Notes: generated by a model from the sequence alone, not told the origin. A stretch of 32,942 bases of DNA from an uncultured Parabacteroides sp. (GCA_944325335.1 CALUZR010000043.1:1-32942); one strand, 5' to 3'; shown: positions 1 to 8,593, counted from the first letter of the stretch. Program-made: numbers and translations.

Positions 1-434
1 AGCCGCTGGACTTGATGACCTGGCCGTCCTTGGTGCGTGGTGCTCGTCCCGATGTATTTCGCCTTGAATCCGTTCTTGTAGGAGCGGAGGAGGACGGCGG
101 GATTGGTGAATTGCAGCTCGTCGCCGTTCGGCGTGGTGACGTTCACCTCTTCGGTACGCGGCAGGTAGGTCCATTGCGTCGTCCCGTCGTACCACGTGGT
201 CATGTCGGGTGTTTCGAGTTTGAATTTATCGTCGCGCATATAGATGAGACCCTCGAAACTCTCCGAGACGCCCTGCTGGGGAATCGTCGTGTGGAGCGAG
301 AAATGCGCCTGGATACCGTTCGACTGTGCATACATTTCGGCCGATTTCGCCAAGATCTCGTCTGCGTTTTGGGCAAACGCGGAGGCCGGGAGCCAGCCGA
401 CGAGGAGCAGTATCACGTATATAACTTGTTTCAT
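1..434 (-). CDS. lolA: Outer-membrane lipoprotein carrier LolA family protein (3' end outside window)
   Basis: LolA is the periplasmic chaperone that carries lipoproteins from the inner to the outer membrane. The reading frame opens at ATG 434 with a clear Sec signal peptide (MKQVIYVILLLVGWLPASAFA) and continues in frame to the window edge, about 144 codons. The mature part begins QNADEILAKSAEMY and has the short beta-strand pattern of LolA (SFEGLIYMRDDKFKLETPD, then TTWYDGTTQWTYLPRTEEV), which matches the family's lipid-binding half-barrel. It lies 12 bases downstream of ftsK on the same strand, and ftsK-lolA adjacency is usual in Bacteroidales, so the two are probably co-transcribed. The C-terminus cannot be seen. 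The family call rests on the motif pattern and the neighbour, and I am fairly sure of it. Confidence 0.85.
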   Translation of the reverse strand, partial: MKQVIYVILLLVGWLPASAFAQNADEILAKSAEMYAQSNGIQAHFSLHTTIPQQGVSESFEGLIYMRDDKFKLETPDMTTWYDGTTQWTYLPRTEEVNVTTPNGDELQFTNPAVLLRSYKNGFKAKYIGTSTTHQGRPGHQVQR

Positions 435-446
435 CTTTTTCCTGTT

Positions 447-2936
447 TTATTTGAGGTTATTTAAGAACTGTTCTAACGTATATTCATCCGGAATCAGGAC
501 TTGCCGCGCCTTGCTTCCTTCCGAAGGACCGACCACGCCGGCGGCCTCCAATTGGTCCATGAGGCGTCCCGCGCGATTATATCCAATCGAGAATTTACGC
601 TGGATCAGCGAGGTAGAACCCTGCTGCTGGATGACGATCAGGCGGGCGGCCTCGTCGAAGAGCGGGTCGCGGTCCGAGAGGTCGACTACGCCGCCATGTC
701 CGCCCCCTTCGCCGTCGTCGGCCGTATATTCAGGCAATTGGTAAGCTGTTGGGTAGGCGACTTGTTCGCCGATGTAATCCACGATGTGCTCGACTTCGGG
801 CGTATCGACAAAGGCACATTGTACGCGCACCGTATCGTGTCCGCTGATGGCAATCAACATATCGCCCCGGCCAATCAAGCGGTTCGCACCCGGCGCATCC
901 AGAATCGTACGCGAATCGACCATCGACGCCACCTTGAAGGCGATGCGGCTGGGGAAGTTCCCCTTGATGGTTCCGGTGATGACTTTCGTATCCGGCCGTT
1001 GCGTCGCCAAGATCATGTGGATGCCGACGGCACGGGCTTTGGCGGCGATGCGCGAGATGGGAAGCTCGATTTCCCGTCCGGAAGTCGCGATCAGGTCGGC
1101 AAACTCATCCACAATCGCCACGATGTAGGGGAGGAAACGGTGCCCGTTCTCCGGATTCAGCTGGCGGGAGATGAACTTCGTGTTGTACTCCTTGATGTTT
1201 CGCGTATTGGCCTTCACCAAGAGTTGATAGCGGTTTTCCATCTCGATGACCAGCGAGTTGAGTGTTGCCACCGCGTCGGCCGGTTCCGTGACGATCGGAT
1301 TCTCCGCATTCGGAAGTTTCGCCAAGTAATGCCGTTCAATCTTTGAATAGATGCTGAACTCGACCATCTTCGGGTCCACCATGACGAACTTCAACTCCGA
1401 CGGATGCTTCTTATATAATAAAGAGGTGATAATCGAGTTCAACCCCACGGATTTTCCTTGTCCCGTCGCGCCGGCCACCAAGAGATGGGGCGCCTTGCAG
1501 AGGTCGAACATATAAACTTCGTTCGTGATGGTCTTGCCCATCGCGACGGGCAAATCATATTTGCATTCCTGGAATTTCTTCGAGGCGATGACCGATTGCA
1601 TCGACACCACCTGCGGATTCTTGTTTGGCACCTCAATACCAATCGTCCCTTTTCCTGGAATCGGGGCGATGATACGGATGTTCAGTGCCGCGAGCTTCAG
1701 GGCGATGTCGTCTTCCAGCGTTTTAATCTTGGCGATGCGGATACCGGCTTCAGGCACAATCTCGTAGAGCGTGACCGTGGGGCCGACCGTCGCTTTGATG
1801 GAGGCAATCTTAATGCTGAACTCGTCGAGCACCTGGCGGATCTGTTGCTGGTTCGCTTTCAGGTCTTCGAGGCTCACTTCCACGTTGCCTTGGTCGTGCG
1901 GGTCGAGCAGGTCGAGCGTCGGGAAGACATATTTCGAGAGATCCAGGCGCGGGTCGTAATCGCCCAAGCCTTCGCCCGAATAGTCGGTCTCGTCGCCCTC
2001 CGGTTGTTCGATGACGATACCGTCGTCCTTCTTTTCCTCTTCTTTTTCTTTGGGGGCAGGTGTCGGCGTATGCGTTTCCGGTGCCTTTTCCTTTTCGATG
2101 ATTTCGAGCTTCGGCTCGACCTCTATTTCTTGTCCTTTTTCTTGGGCGGCTTCTTCTTCCGCTTTCTTTATTTCTTCTTCTGTATCAAAGACATATTCGG
2201 TAGAAGGAGCTACGGTCTCTTGCGCAGGCTCGGCGGGTTCCGGCTCGCTCGTAGGCGTTTCCACTTCGACGGGTGCTTGCTTCTTCCGTTTCCAACGTAT
2301 ATTCCCCAACCAACTGAACGAGAGGACGCGTTGCAAGAACGGGATGGTCCGCTTGCTCGAGAAGATGGCGATAATCAAGAAGAAACCCAGGAGGAGGAGG
2401 AACGTCCCCGGGATGCCGATGTTGTCTTTCAGGATTTCCGTAACGTAATATCCCTGTTGTCCACCTAAATAAATAAAGGTATCCTTATAGCCATCGATAA
2501 AGAAGAAGGCCAATGCCCACGAGCCCCAGATCAACGTCGCGAGGCAGAAGATGAAGCGGTTCAGGATGTTGATTCGCCGGATGCTCATCAGCCGTGCGCC
2601 CAGCGAACCGAAGAAATAGACAATCATAAACGACGACACGCCGAACAACCGGTTCATCAGCCAATCGGCAATGAACGCGCCCCGCACGCCTGTCCAGTTC
2701 TCTACCGACCCTCTGTTGGCCAGCAAATCCTCGATCAATACATTTTCCACCTTGCTCTGGTCTGCCGCCCCCGTGAAGAAGAAGGACAACAGCGCGAGGC
2801 CTACATAAATTGTTAGTATAGAGATAACAAGCCCCGTAATGAAACGCGTGCGTTCATGCGTGAAGAAGCCTTTTATGGCTGCCCACTTTCCCGGCTTTTG
2901 CATTGCGTCTGATTTATTCGTACTCTTTTTTACCAT
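447..2936 (-). CDS. ftsK: DNA translocase FtsK/SpoIIIE
   Basis: Septal DNA pump that moves chromosome termini across the division site and supports dimer resolution. From ATG 2936 the protein is 829 residues. There are four membrane segments (about 32-54, 100-118, 126-147, 174-193), then an acidic Pro/Glu/Lys-rich linker (about 215-330). The motor follows, with Walker A GATGQGKS near 487 and Walker B IVAIVDEFADL near 609. A C-terminal winged-helix gamma domain (from about 755; FDEAARLIVIQQQGSTSLIQ) reads the polar DNA motifs. The frame is also open to a TTG at 2966, but that codon lies inside a promoter -7 box (2964-2971), so ATG 2936 is preferred. lolA follows after 12 bases. Confidence 0.95.
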   Translation of the reverse strand: MVKKSTNKSDAMQKPGKWAAIKGFFTHERTRFITGLVISILTIYVGLALLSFFFTGAADQSKVENVLIEDLLANRGSVENWTGVRGAFIADWLMNRLFGVSSFMIVYFFGSLGARLMSIRRINILNRFIFCLATLIWGSWALAFFFIDGYKDTFIYLGGQQGYYVTEILKDNIGIPGTFLLLLGFFLIIAIFSSKRTIPFLQRVLSFSWLGNIRWKRKKQAPVEVETPTSEPEPAEPAQETVAPSTEYVFDTEEEIKKAEEEAAQEKGQEIEVEPKLEIIEKEKAPETHTPTPAPKEKEEEKKDDGIVIEQPEGDETDYSGEGLGDYDPRLDLSKYVFPTLDLLDPHDQGNVEVSLEDLKANQQQIRQVLDEFSIKIASIKATVGPTVTLYEIVPEAGIRIAKIKTLEDDIALKLAALNIRIIAPIPGKGTIGIEVPNKNPQVVSMQSVIASKKFQECKYDLPVAMGKTITNEVYMFDLCKAPHLLVAGATGQGKSVGLNSIITSLLYKKHPSELKFVMVDPKMVEFSIYSKIERHYLAKLPNAENPIVTEPADAVATLNSLVIEMENRYQLLVKANTRNIKEYNTKFISRQLNPENGHRFLPYIVAIVDEFADLIATSGREIELPISRIAAKARAVGIHMILATQRPDTKVITGTIKGNFPSRIAFKVASMVDSRTILDAPGANRLIGRGDMLIAISGHDTVRVQCAFVDTPEVEHIVDYIGEQVAYPTAYQLPEYTADDGEGGGHGGVVDLSDRDPLFDEAARLIVIQQQGSTSLIQRKFSIGYNRAGRLMDQLEAAGVVGPSEGSKARQVLIPDEYTLEQFLNNLK

Positions 2937-2963
2937 TTCTTGAGATAAATTCGATTCAGTCTG

Positions 2964-2995
2964 CAAACTTACGGAAAAACGGCGGAAATTACAAA
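2964..2995 (-). promoter_or_regulatory. Bacteroidetes-type promoter for ftsK
   Basis: On the minus strand there is TTTG (2995-2992), a 20-base spacer, then TAAGTTTG (2971-2964). This matches the Bacteroidetes primary sigma pattern TTTG-N19/20-TAnnTTTG. It lies 28 bases before ATG 2936 and argues that the upstream in-frame TTG at 2966 is not a start codon. Confidence 0.7.
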
Positions 2996-3054
2996 GGTCG
3001 GGGCCATCTTTCCGTTCAATTCGGACAAAAAGTTCTAAACTCCCGGGAAAAGTT

Positions 3055-3149
3055 CTATCTTTAGCCTAAAGATACATATCTGCAGGTTAAAGATACATAT
3101 ATTCAGCCTAAAGATATATATCTGCAACCTAAAGATAGAGAATATCTCC
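3055..3149. repeat. Intergenic 4 x 21-base periodic array (array A)
   Basis: Four units begin at 3066, 3087, 3108 and 3129, exactly 21 bases apart, each opening with (C/T)TAAAGATA. Units 1, 3 and 4 carry an AGATA...TATCT dyad. A perfect 10-base inverted pair bounds the array (CTATCTTTAG at 3055-3064, CTAAAGATAG at 3129-3138). Outside it, the 8-mer CTCCCGGG occurs on both flanks (3040-3047 and 3146-3153), and AGTTCTA repeats 20 bases apart at 3031 and 3051. The array fills the 269-base gap between the cotH-like gene and ftsK. Function unknown. Confidence 0.85.
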
Positions 3150-3205
3150 CGGGGAAAATAGTTTTCTCCTGCTTCTTGTCGGAAGAGAATCAGGGGGTTG
3201 GAAAG

Positions 3206-4741
3206 TTATAGGTCTCCGATATGGGCGTCTATCCATTCCAATCGTTCGGCAAGGCCATTCCGCATTTTGTCTACGGCCTCTTGGAAAGAGAGCGTTTCAT
3301 CTCCGTTGACGTCCGAATGTCCGATGGGCCATAGCTTTTCGTTGGCTTCGGCCGAGAGGCGGATCAGGTCGGCGGAACGGTCTATTTCCTCGAGCGCCTT
3401 TTCAAACTCAGGACGGAGCAAAGCCCAACGCTCTTGTGCCCGTTGGACAAAGCTGGGGTCTTGGAACAATTGCCGGTTCCAGACCGAGCGCAAGTTATGG
3501 AAATCGTCGTAGGCTTTTCCGAACGTGGCGTAGTCATAATCCCAAATCGGACCGGCTTTCAGCTTGCCTCCCATGTCTTTATACATGTAGACGCTTTTGG
3601 GCCAATTGCTTTCTCCATTGCCTGTTACCTCGTTGATAATCCAATAATCGATAAAGGTATCAATGTCGATCCGTTCTTTATAGAGGCCAGACTCTGCAAA
3701 ATTGGCTTGGGTTAAAACCTCTTCTGTTTGGCAAATGTATTCTTGGATGAAGTCGAACTGGGCAGGCGTCAAATCCTCCTCGTCCGGTTCTTTGAGCATG
3801 ACCGGGAAATCGAAGACAGGCGTGCGGAACTTGTTGACTTCATCGTAGGCGACATCCCACTCCAACAAATAGCCGCCGTCAATGTCTTCCGGCTCGTTCT
3901 CGTGAATGTTGACACGGTTCTCGTCAATCTTTATTTGTTCGCAAAGGTAATAAGAACCCCGATGTTTACCATTGAAAACGACCTCCACGAAGCGTCCTCG
4001 GGGAGTCCATTCCAATGAAATGCCTTCTGATTGGGCCAGATAGAACGCGATATGATTACGCATCAAAGTCCTATCCAGATAGTTTGCCAACAGGACCCAA
4101 CGTTTGTGCTTGGGCATTTGTAGGATTTCGGATTTCTCGTCCAGCTTCAGGGCGTATGGTTTCTTGGGGGCAGTCCAGGTGGAATTGCCTCGTCCTTTGA
4201 TCGACATGGATCCATCGTAACTCAATGCGCCTTCTTCATTATAAATACGTAGATGGGAATCTTTCAACCAATCTTCTTTGCTGGTTACTTCTTGTCCGTC
4301 CGGCGTATCGATGCAGACGGCTGGTAATCCGGTAAAAAACTTCTTTCGGACGTTGAAAGGTTGGGTGACAAAGGTCTCTCCCGTTTGTGGGTCGTCGCAA
4401 CTCAGGACTGCTTGTTGATCATAAACCCATTCCGTACCAGCATCAGCCAGGATGACGTAGTATTTATCCTTTTCGGCCCTTTGGACGGATTCCATGGAAA
4501 AAGAAGTCGGAACGGAGTATTCGCCCTCTGTTTCTATCTGACATACTAACTTTAAGCTATCCAGGTCCAAATGAGTGGCCAATATTAATGTATCATTTTC
4601 TCCTTCCTGCAAAGAAATAGAAGAAGGATTGGTAATTTCAAAGAAGGGAGAGACTGGAATAGATTCTGTATCTTCTTCAGAACAAGCGAAGAATCCCAAC
4701 GATAGGCATAAAGCACCGCAATATAAAACTTTCTTATTCAT
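3206..4741 (-). CDS. CotH kinase-family lipoprotein
   Basis: The 511-residue protein starts MNKKVLYCGALCLSLGFFAC. The LGFFAC lipobox makes Cys20 the lipidation site, so it should be anchored at the cell surface or in the periplasm. After a beta-rich N-terminal region (about 25-130) comes the CotH fold. The motif SIKGRGNSTW is near 184, KPYALKL near 196, and the acidic motif GPIWDYDYATFG near 400 probably binds metal and nucleotide. CotH members in spores and effectors are atypical protein kinases; the substrate in Bacteroidales is not known to me. Near the C-terminus, DVNGDETLSFQE has acidic or polar residues at positions 1, 3, 5, 9 and 12 of an EF-hand-like loop. It lies 31 bases downstream of the transporter gene. 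Confidence 0.85.
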   Translation of the reverse strand: MNKKVLYCGALCLSLGFFACSEEDTESIPVSPFFEITNPSSISLQEGENDTLILATHLDLDSLKLVCQIETEGEYSVPTSFSMESVQRAEKDKYYVILADAGTEWVYDQQAVLSCDDPQTGETFVTQPFNVRKKFFTGLPAVCIDTPDGQEVTSKEDWLKDSHLRIYNEEGALSYDGSMSIKGRGNSTWTAPKKPYALKLDEKSEILQMPKHKRWVLLANYLDRTLMRNHIAFYLAQSEGISLEWTPRGRFVEVVFNGKHRGSYYLCEQIKIDENRVNIHENEPEDIDGGYLLEWDVAYDEVNKFRTPVFDFPVMLKEPDEEDLTPAQFDFIQEYICQTEEVLTQANFAESGLYKERIDIDTFIDYWIINEVTGNGESNWPKSVYMYKDMGGKLKAGPIWDYDYATFGKAYDDFHNLRSVWNRQLFQDPSFVQRAQERWALLRPEFEKALEEIDRSADLIRLSAEANEKLWPIGHSDVNGDETLSFQEAVDKMRNGLAERLEWIDAHIGDL

Positions 4742-4772
4742 GTGTTTGAGTGTTTTTAAGATAAAGTGTTTC

Positions 4773-6440
4773 TTAGAATAACATAATCACCAATTGCGCC
4801 GTAATGATGCGCAGGAAGGTGGAGAGCGGATAGACCGTGGCGTAGGCTACGGAGGGTTCATCGCCTTCCACCGTGGTGTTGGCATAATCGAGGGCGATAG
4901 GGTTGGTCATGCAACCACAGAGCATCCCGACGTTGTGCGCGTAATCCACGCCGAAGAAGCGGGACATCGCGAAACCGACAATCAATACGGGAATAATCGC
5001 CAGCGCGAATCCCAGTCCCAGCCAAAGCAATCCTTCGGTGCGGAAAACAGTCTCGAAGAAGTGTTCTCCGGAGCTGAGTCCCAGTCCGGCGAGGTATATC
5101 GTGATACCCATTTGGCGCATCATCAAGTTGGCGCTCTGTGTGGTATAAGTTGTCAAGTGGATACGTGGACCAAAGGCGCCCATCAAGATGCCCACAATAA
5201 TCGGGCCGCCTGCCACACCCAATTTGATAGGCGTGTTCATACCCGGAATGGCAATGGGAATCGAACCAATCAATACGCCCAACGTCAAGCCAATAAAGAT
5301 GGCCAAGAGGTTCGGCTCGCGGAGGCGGCGGAGCTTGTCGCCCAAGAGCTTGCTGACGTTGCTAATCGAATTGGCCTCGCCCACGATGGTCAGGCGGTCG
5401 CCTATTTGGAGACGCAAGTCTGGAGAAGCAAGGAGGTCGATGCCGGCACGGTTGATACGCGTGATGTTAATACCATATAGGTTCCGGAGGCGGAGCGAAC
5501 CGAGCTTTACGCCGTTGATGCGGTTCCGCGTCACGATGACGCGGCGGGAAATCAGTTGGCTATCGATGGCGTTCCAGTCTATGTCCGCTTTGTTCCAGTC
5601 TACATTCTCCTGCTCGCCGAAGAGTACTTTGATACTTTCTACGTCCGACTTGACCGAGATGACCAACAGATGGTCGTGCTCTTCCAGCATCGTGTCCGAG
5701 GTGGGGATGCTCACTTTCCCGTTCCGCCAGACGCGTGAGATGACGAAGTGCTTCTCCGTCAGCGTCATGATGTCTTTGATGCTCTTATGGTAAATAGCCG
5801 GGTTGCAGACTTGAAATTCAGCTACAAAGGTTTGGGACGTCGCGCCTTTCTCGTCCGCCCTTTCTCCTTTTTGTTGGAATAATGAGCGCAACGTGATGAT
5901 TGCCAGAATCACCCCGATGACACCCATCGGATATGCTACCGCACAAGCCAGTGCCATGTCCGTTATGCCCTTTTCATCGTCGGGCGCTACTTGCATCATG
6001 GCTTCTTGCGCTGCTCCGAGCGAAGGCGTATTATTGGCCGCCCCGCAGAGCAATCCCATCATATCCGAGATGGATATTCCTGTAATATAATGTAAGACGA
6101 CCGTCATGGCCAATCCGATGAAAATAACAGACATGCCTGCTGAATTGAGCAGGATGCCGCCCTTCTTGAGCGAAGAAAAGAAACCGGGACCCACTTGCAA
6201 TCCCAAGGTATATACGAAGATGATCAACCCGAAGTTTTGGGCAAATAGCAACATATCTTTATTGACGACCACGCCGAAGTGGCTCGCCAAAATGCCCGCG
6301 AAGAACACAAACGTAATTCCCAACGAGATACCCCACATTTTCAGTTTCCCTAAGTAAACGCCCACGGCGCACACGATGCTAATCACGGCAACCGCCTGAA
6401 TCATCGTAGGTTGTAGGAAAGTTTCTTGTATCCAATTCAT
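4773..6440 (-). CDS. AspT/YidE/YbjL-family putative anion transporter with two TrkA-C domains
   Basis: From ATG 6440 the protein is 555 residues, the usual size for this aspartate:alanine exchanger (AAE) superfamily. It has two membrane blocks of about five or six helices (roughly 8-185 and 375-555) separated by a cytoplasmic region of two tandem TrkA-C (RCK_C) domains (about 205-265 and 290-355; note RNRINGVKLGSLRLRNLYGI and LQIGDRLTIVGE). Family members exchange amino acids or dicarboxylates; the substrate here cannot be read from the sequence. The frame extends to a TTG at 6464, but that lies within a -7 box (6462-6469), so ATG 6440 is chosen. It is the likely first gene of a unit with the CotH lipoprotein. 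Confidence 0.88.
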   Translation of the reverse strand: MNWIQETFLQPTMIQAVAVISIVCAVGVYLGKLKMWGISLGITFVFFAGILASHFGVVVNKDMLLFAQNFGLIIFVYTLGLQVGPGFFSSLKKGGILLNSAGMSVIFIGLAMTVVLHYITGISISDMMGLLCGAANNTPSLGAAQEAMMQVAPDDEKGITDMALACAVAYPMGVIGVILAIITLRSLFQQKGERADEKGATSQTFVAEFQVCNPAIYHKSIKDIMTLTEKHFVISRVWRNGKVSIPTSDTMLEEHDHLLVISVKSDVESIKVLFGEQENVDWNKADIDWNAIDSQLISRRVIVTRNRINGVKLGSLRLRNLYGINITRINRAGIDLLASPDLRLQIGDRLTIVGEANSISNVSKLLGDKLRRLREPNLLAIFIGLTLGVLIGSIPIAIPGMNTPIKLGVAGGPIIVGILMGAFGPRIHLTTYTTQSANLMMRQMGITIYLAGLGLSSGEHFFETVFRTEGLLWLGLGFALAIIPVLIVGFAMSRFFGVDYAHNVGMLCGCMTNPIALDYANTTVEGDEPSVAYATVYPLSTFLRIITAQLVIMLF

Positions 6441-6461
6441 ACTTGCATGTTTAGATGGGTG

Positions 6462-6469
6462 CAAAGGTA
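6462..6469 (-). promoter_or_regulatory. Promoter -7 box for the AspT/YidE-type transporter
   Basis: TACCTTTG on the minus strand, 21 bases before ATG 6440, matches TAnnTTTG. No convincing -33 TTTG is visible at the expected spacing, so the call rests on the -7 box and its position. Confidence 0.5.
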
Positions 6470-6509
6470 CAGGAATTTGGCGAGATAAACGAATAAAATC
6501 CAGACAATA

Positions 6510-6545
6510 AATCGGAACCCCTGCGCCCTGGCAAGGATTCCGATT
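6510..6545 (-). terminator. Probable rho-independent terminator after the broken GLUG-like gene
   Basis: An 8-base perfect stem (AATCGGAA 6510-6517 with TTCCGATT 6538-6545) has further partial pairing inside. On the minus strand it is followed by TTTATTGT. It lies between the stop at 6572 and the transporter promoter. Confidence 0.55.
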
Positions 6546-6571
6546 GGTTATAAAGGAGAGAGGGCGGAGGT

Positions 6572-7887
6572 TTACCGGATCACAATCTTATGCCCTTCCC
6601 CGTTGAGTTGCAATATATAGATACCCGGAGCCAATGCGATGGAAGTCGTTCCGGCCGGAATCTGGCGGGCCGCTTTCTGGATACCTTGCATCGTATAGAT
6701 GGCGATGTCAGAGGCTTGCTCCCCGTTGATTTCCACGCCTTCCGGCGTCAGGCGGAAAGTCGTATTGGATACATGGATCTGTTCGTTCGCGTCCGGCGTG
6801 CTTTCTTCCACACGCAAGGTGGGATAATCGCCCTCTTGGTATGCCCATTCCATGCCACCTTCGGGCAGGTTCGCGTTCAAGTCGCTGACGAAAGCTTCGC
6901 TTTGCATGTAGGAAGCAGCCAGGCCTTTGTCTGTACCAGAACCTACTGCGTTTTCAGCTTCACGGTTGTAATAGCAATTGTTCTTTGTCACATTTTCCCA
7001 ATAGCAAAGGATTGATAGCGGTTCTTGTCCTTCGAGATGACCTTCACTATGCAAATCGCCTGCATTCCAGCAATTATTAACGGTGCTGTTTAAGATACAA
7101 GAACCAATACCTGCAGCTTGTACCCAGAGCGTATTAGCAGCAGCATTGTTTCCTTTGGCACTTAAAGACCCCGTGTTTCCACAGTTGAGAATTTGCACAT
7201 TACTATTGGTCCAACCTGCTATACCTGAACTTCTGACAACTGCTCCGGCAGCAGATGATCCATTTGCATTGTTTTGCATAGACATGTTACTAATGCAGTT
7301 GATGATTTTAACATTAGTTTCAGCCTGAGCTGTGATGCCGCTTGCATGCAAATAGTTGCAAAGTTGGGGATTATCTTTATAATTCATGTTTAGATCAATC
7401 GTTCCATTACTTTGGCAATTATTTATGACTGTATTCAAGCCGCTTAATCCTACAACACCTGCCATATTATAGGTAATGCCTATTCCTGTTGTATTAAATT
7501 TGATCTCTCCTGTCGTTGTGCAATTTTCGATTTGGCTATTGTTTACGATCGCAGCTAATTGACCAGCTGTTAATGTGCTATTTACAGCATCTGGAACGTT
7601 TACATCCAATACGTAATCTTCAATGGTTACGTTTTTAATAACCGCATTCTGAACGTTTCCGAACAAAGAAAACATAATATGTGAATCTTGGTAAGCAGAA
7701 GTTGCATCAGCTACATATTTGTATCCTTTGATTACATATTTATTACCATCGTAATTATCAGAGAACCATCCGTTCAGTCCGATAATAAAGCCTGCGATTG
7801 ATTAAGCGGATTACCGCTACTCGTTTGTGCTGTGCTGCTTGCAATACTTGCAAATCCCAAGGCAGCCATAAGTAAAAAATTCTTCAT
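6572..7887 (-). pseudogene. Frameshifted type IX-secreted GLUG/beta-helix-like protein
   Basis: The 3' part (ATG 7675 to 6572, 367 residues) is made of short repeated beta strands of the GLUG type (MFSLFGNVQNAVIKNVTIED, then units such as IENCTTTGEIKFN). It ends in a type A sorting domain for type IX secretion (TFRLTPEGVEINGEQ, then PGIYILQLNGEGHKIVIR). A cargo of that kind needs a signal peptide, and there is none at 7675. The same frame stays open upstream to 7801, encoding GWFSDNYDGNKYVIKGYKY, a normal start for such repeats. A good signal peptide (MKNFLLMAALGFASIASSTAQ) starts at ATG 7887 in another frame and stops after 37 codons at a TGA. The two halves fit together only with a frameshift near 7768-7804, and the usual segment between them is shorter than in typical relatives. 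Inactive unless this is a sequencing error. Confidence 0.7.
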
Positions 7888-7939
7888 GATATAAAATCAT
7901 TTGTGGCTTATCAATTTCCCGACTAAGCCGTTTATAAAT

Positions 7940-8150
7940 AAAAAAAGCGTGGAAACTGTATTAAGTTCTTATCTGTCATAGAGGTATCCCCATACCCAGC
8001 CGTACAAATAAAAAACAACAGTCCCACGCCTGTATGATATAATGGAAATATCCAATAATCGTAGGCGTGAGCGTTTTCTGTTGCTATTACACTTGACGGC
8101 TTTGAAAATTGGGGATTTTCTATGACAAGAATAATATCTTAAAAACGCTC
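7940..8150 (-). ncRNA. Candidate structured RNA or leader with alternative stems
   Basis: Read on the minus strand, several perfect stems line up: GAGCGTTTT (8150-8142) with AAAACGCTC (8077-8069); a hairpin GAAAAT/ATTTTC (8120-8104); CACGCCT (8069-8063) with AGGCGTG (8031-8025); a small TGGA/TCCA hairpin (8054-8043); GGTAT/ATACC near 7996-7983; and a final stem of GCGTGG.ACTGT (8029-8018) with ACAGTTTCCACGC (7959-7947) followed directly by seven U (7946-7940). The bases 8031-8018 can pair either upstream or with the terminal stem, as in an attenuator. It sits 53 bases before the start of the broken GLUG-like gene. I cannot match it to a named RNA family. Confidence 0.4.
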
Positions 8151-8204
8151 TTACTAAAGTTCGCTATGTAACTGCAAGTCCCCTGGCGCATCCGAGGAAC
8201 GGGG

Positions 8205-8212
8205 CAAATATA
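8205..8212 (-). promoter_or_regulatory. Possible promoter -7 box for the structured RNA
   Basis: TATATTTG on the minus strand fits TAnnTTTG and lies about 55 bases upstream of the first stem of the candidate RNA. No -33 element is found at the right spacing. The stretch 8213-8346 shows nothing else I can identify; the short frames across it have no family features. Confidence 0.3.
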
Positions 8213-8346
8213 GGAAGGATTTTTGAAACAGCCATATAGAATACCCAAATAATTTTAATTTTTCTTCCGATGGGGCTTGGCGAACGTGCGGCCGTCGTGG
8301 GGCGTTCCCAGGCGGATCGCTTCCGTTCATCCTATGCTGTTTACCG

Positions 8347-8493
8347 CGTTCTCCCATATCGGGCGGCTCTTTATCCTATATCGAGATAGAAAAAGTGCCA
8401 CTTTTACCAAGCATCAGTGCCGATTTTGCTATACAAAAGTGCCAGTTTTGGTAGGTAAAAGTGCCGGTTTTGCTATATCAATATGGGATAACG
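8347..8493. repeat. Intergenic 4 x 22-base periodic array with outer inverted repeats (array B)
   Basis: Units begin at 8394, 8416, 8438 and 8460, exactly 22 bases apart. Each opens with AGTGCC followed by a variable doublet and TTTT. The first unit is a perfect dyad (AAAAGTG-C-CACTTTT), and units 3 and 4 keep AAAA-N7-TTTT. A 15-base imperfect inverted pair (13 of 15 matching) bounds the element at 8347-8361 and 8479-8493. It lies downstream of manA on the minus strand. Function unknown. Confidence 0.85.
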
Positions 8494-8517
8494 GGTTAGC
8501 CTTTGTAGTGGAAAGAG

Positions 8518-8558
8518 TAAAAAAGATGAGGCGCCTCGGGGGTTAGCCGCTGCGCCTC
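8518..8558 (-). terminator. Rho-independent terminator of glgB-manA
   Basis: On the minus strand, GAGGCGC (8558-8552) pairs perfectly with GCGCCTC (8534-8528), then ATCTTTTTT follows (to 8518). It lies 36 bases after the manA stop. Confidence 0.8.
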
Positions 8559-8593
8559 TGTGAAATCAAAATATAAAAAGGGATGAAAAAATA

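Noticed and set aside
7940..8083. Inverted repeats before the GLUG-like gene as an invertible promoter
   Set aside because: The pairs enclose only 31 to 58 bases, no recombinase gene is near, and the U tract fits an RNA terminator better.
8154..8546. Two short frames (67 and 89 codons) in the gap before manA
   Set aside because: One starts in unassigned sequence and the other runs over array B. Neither has a ribosome site, a known motif or plausible composition.
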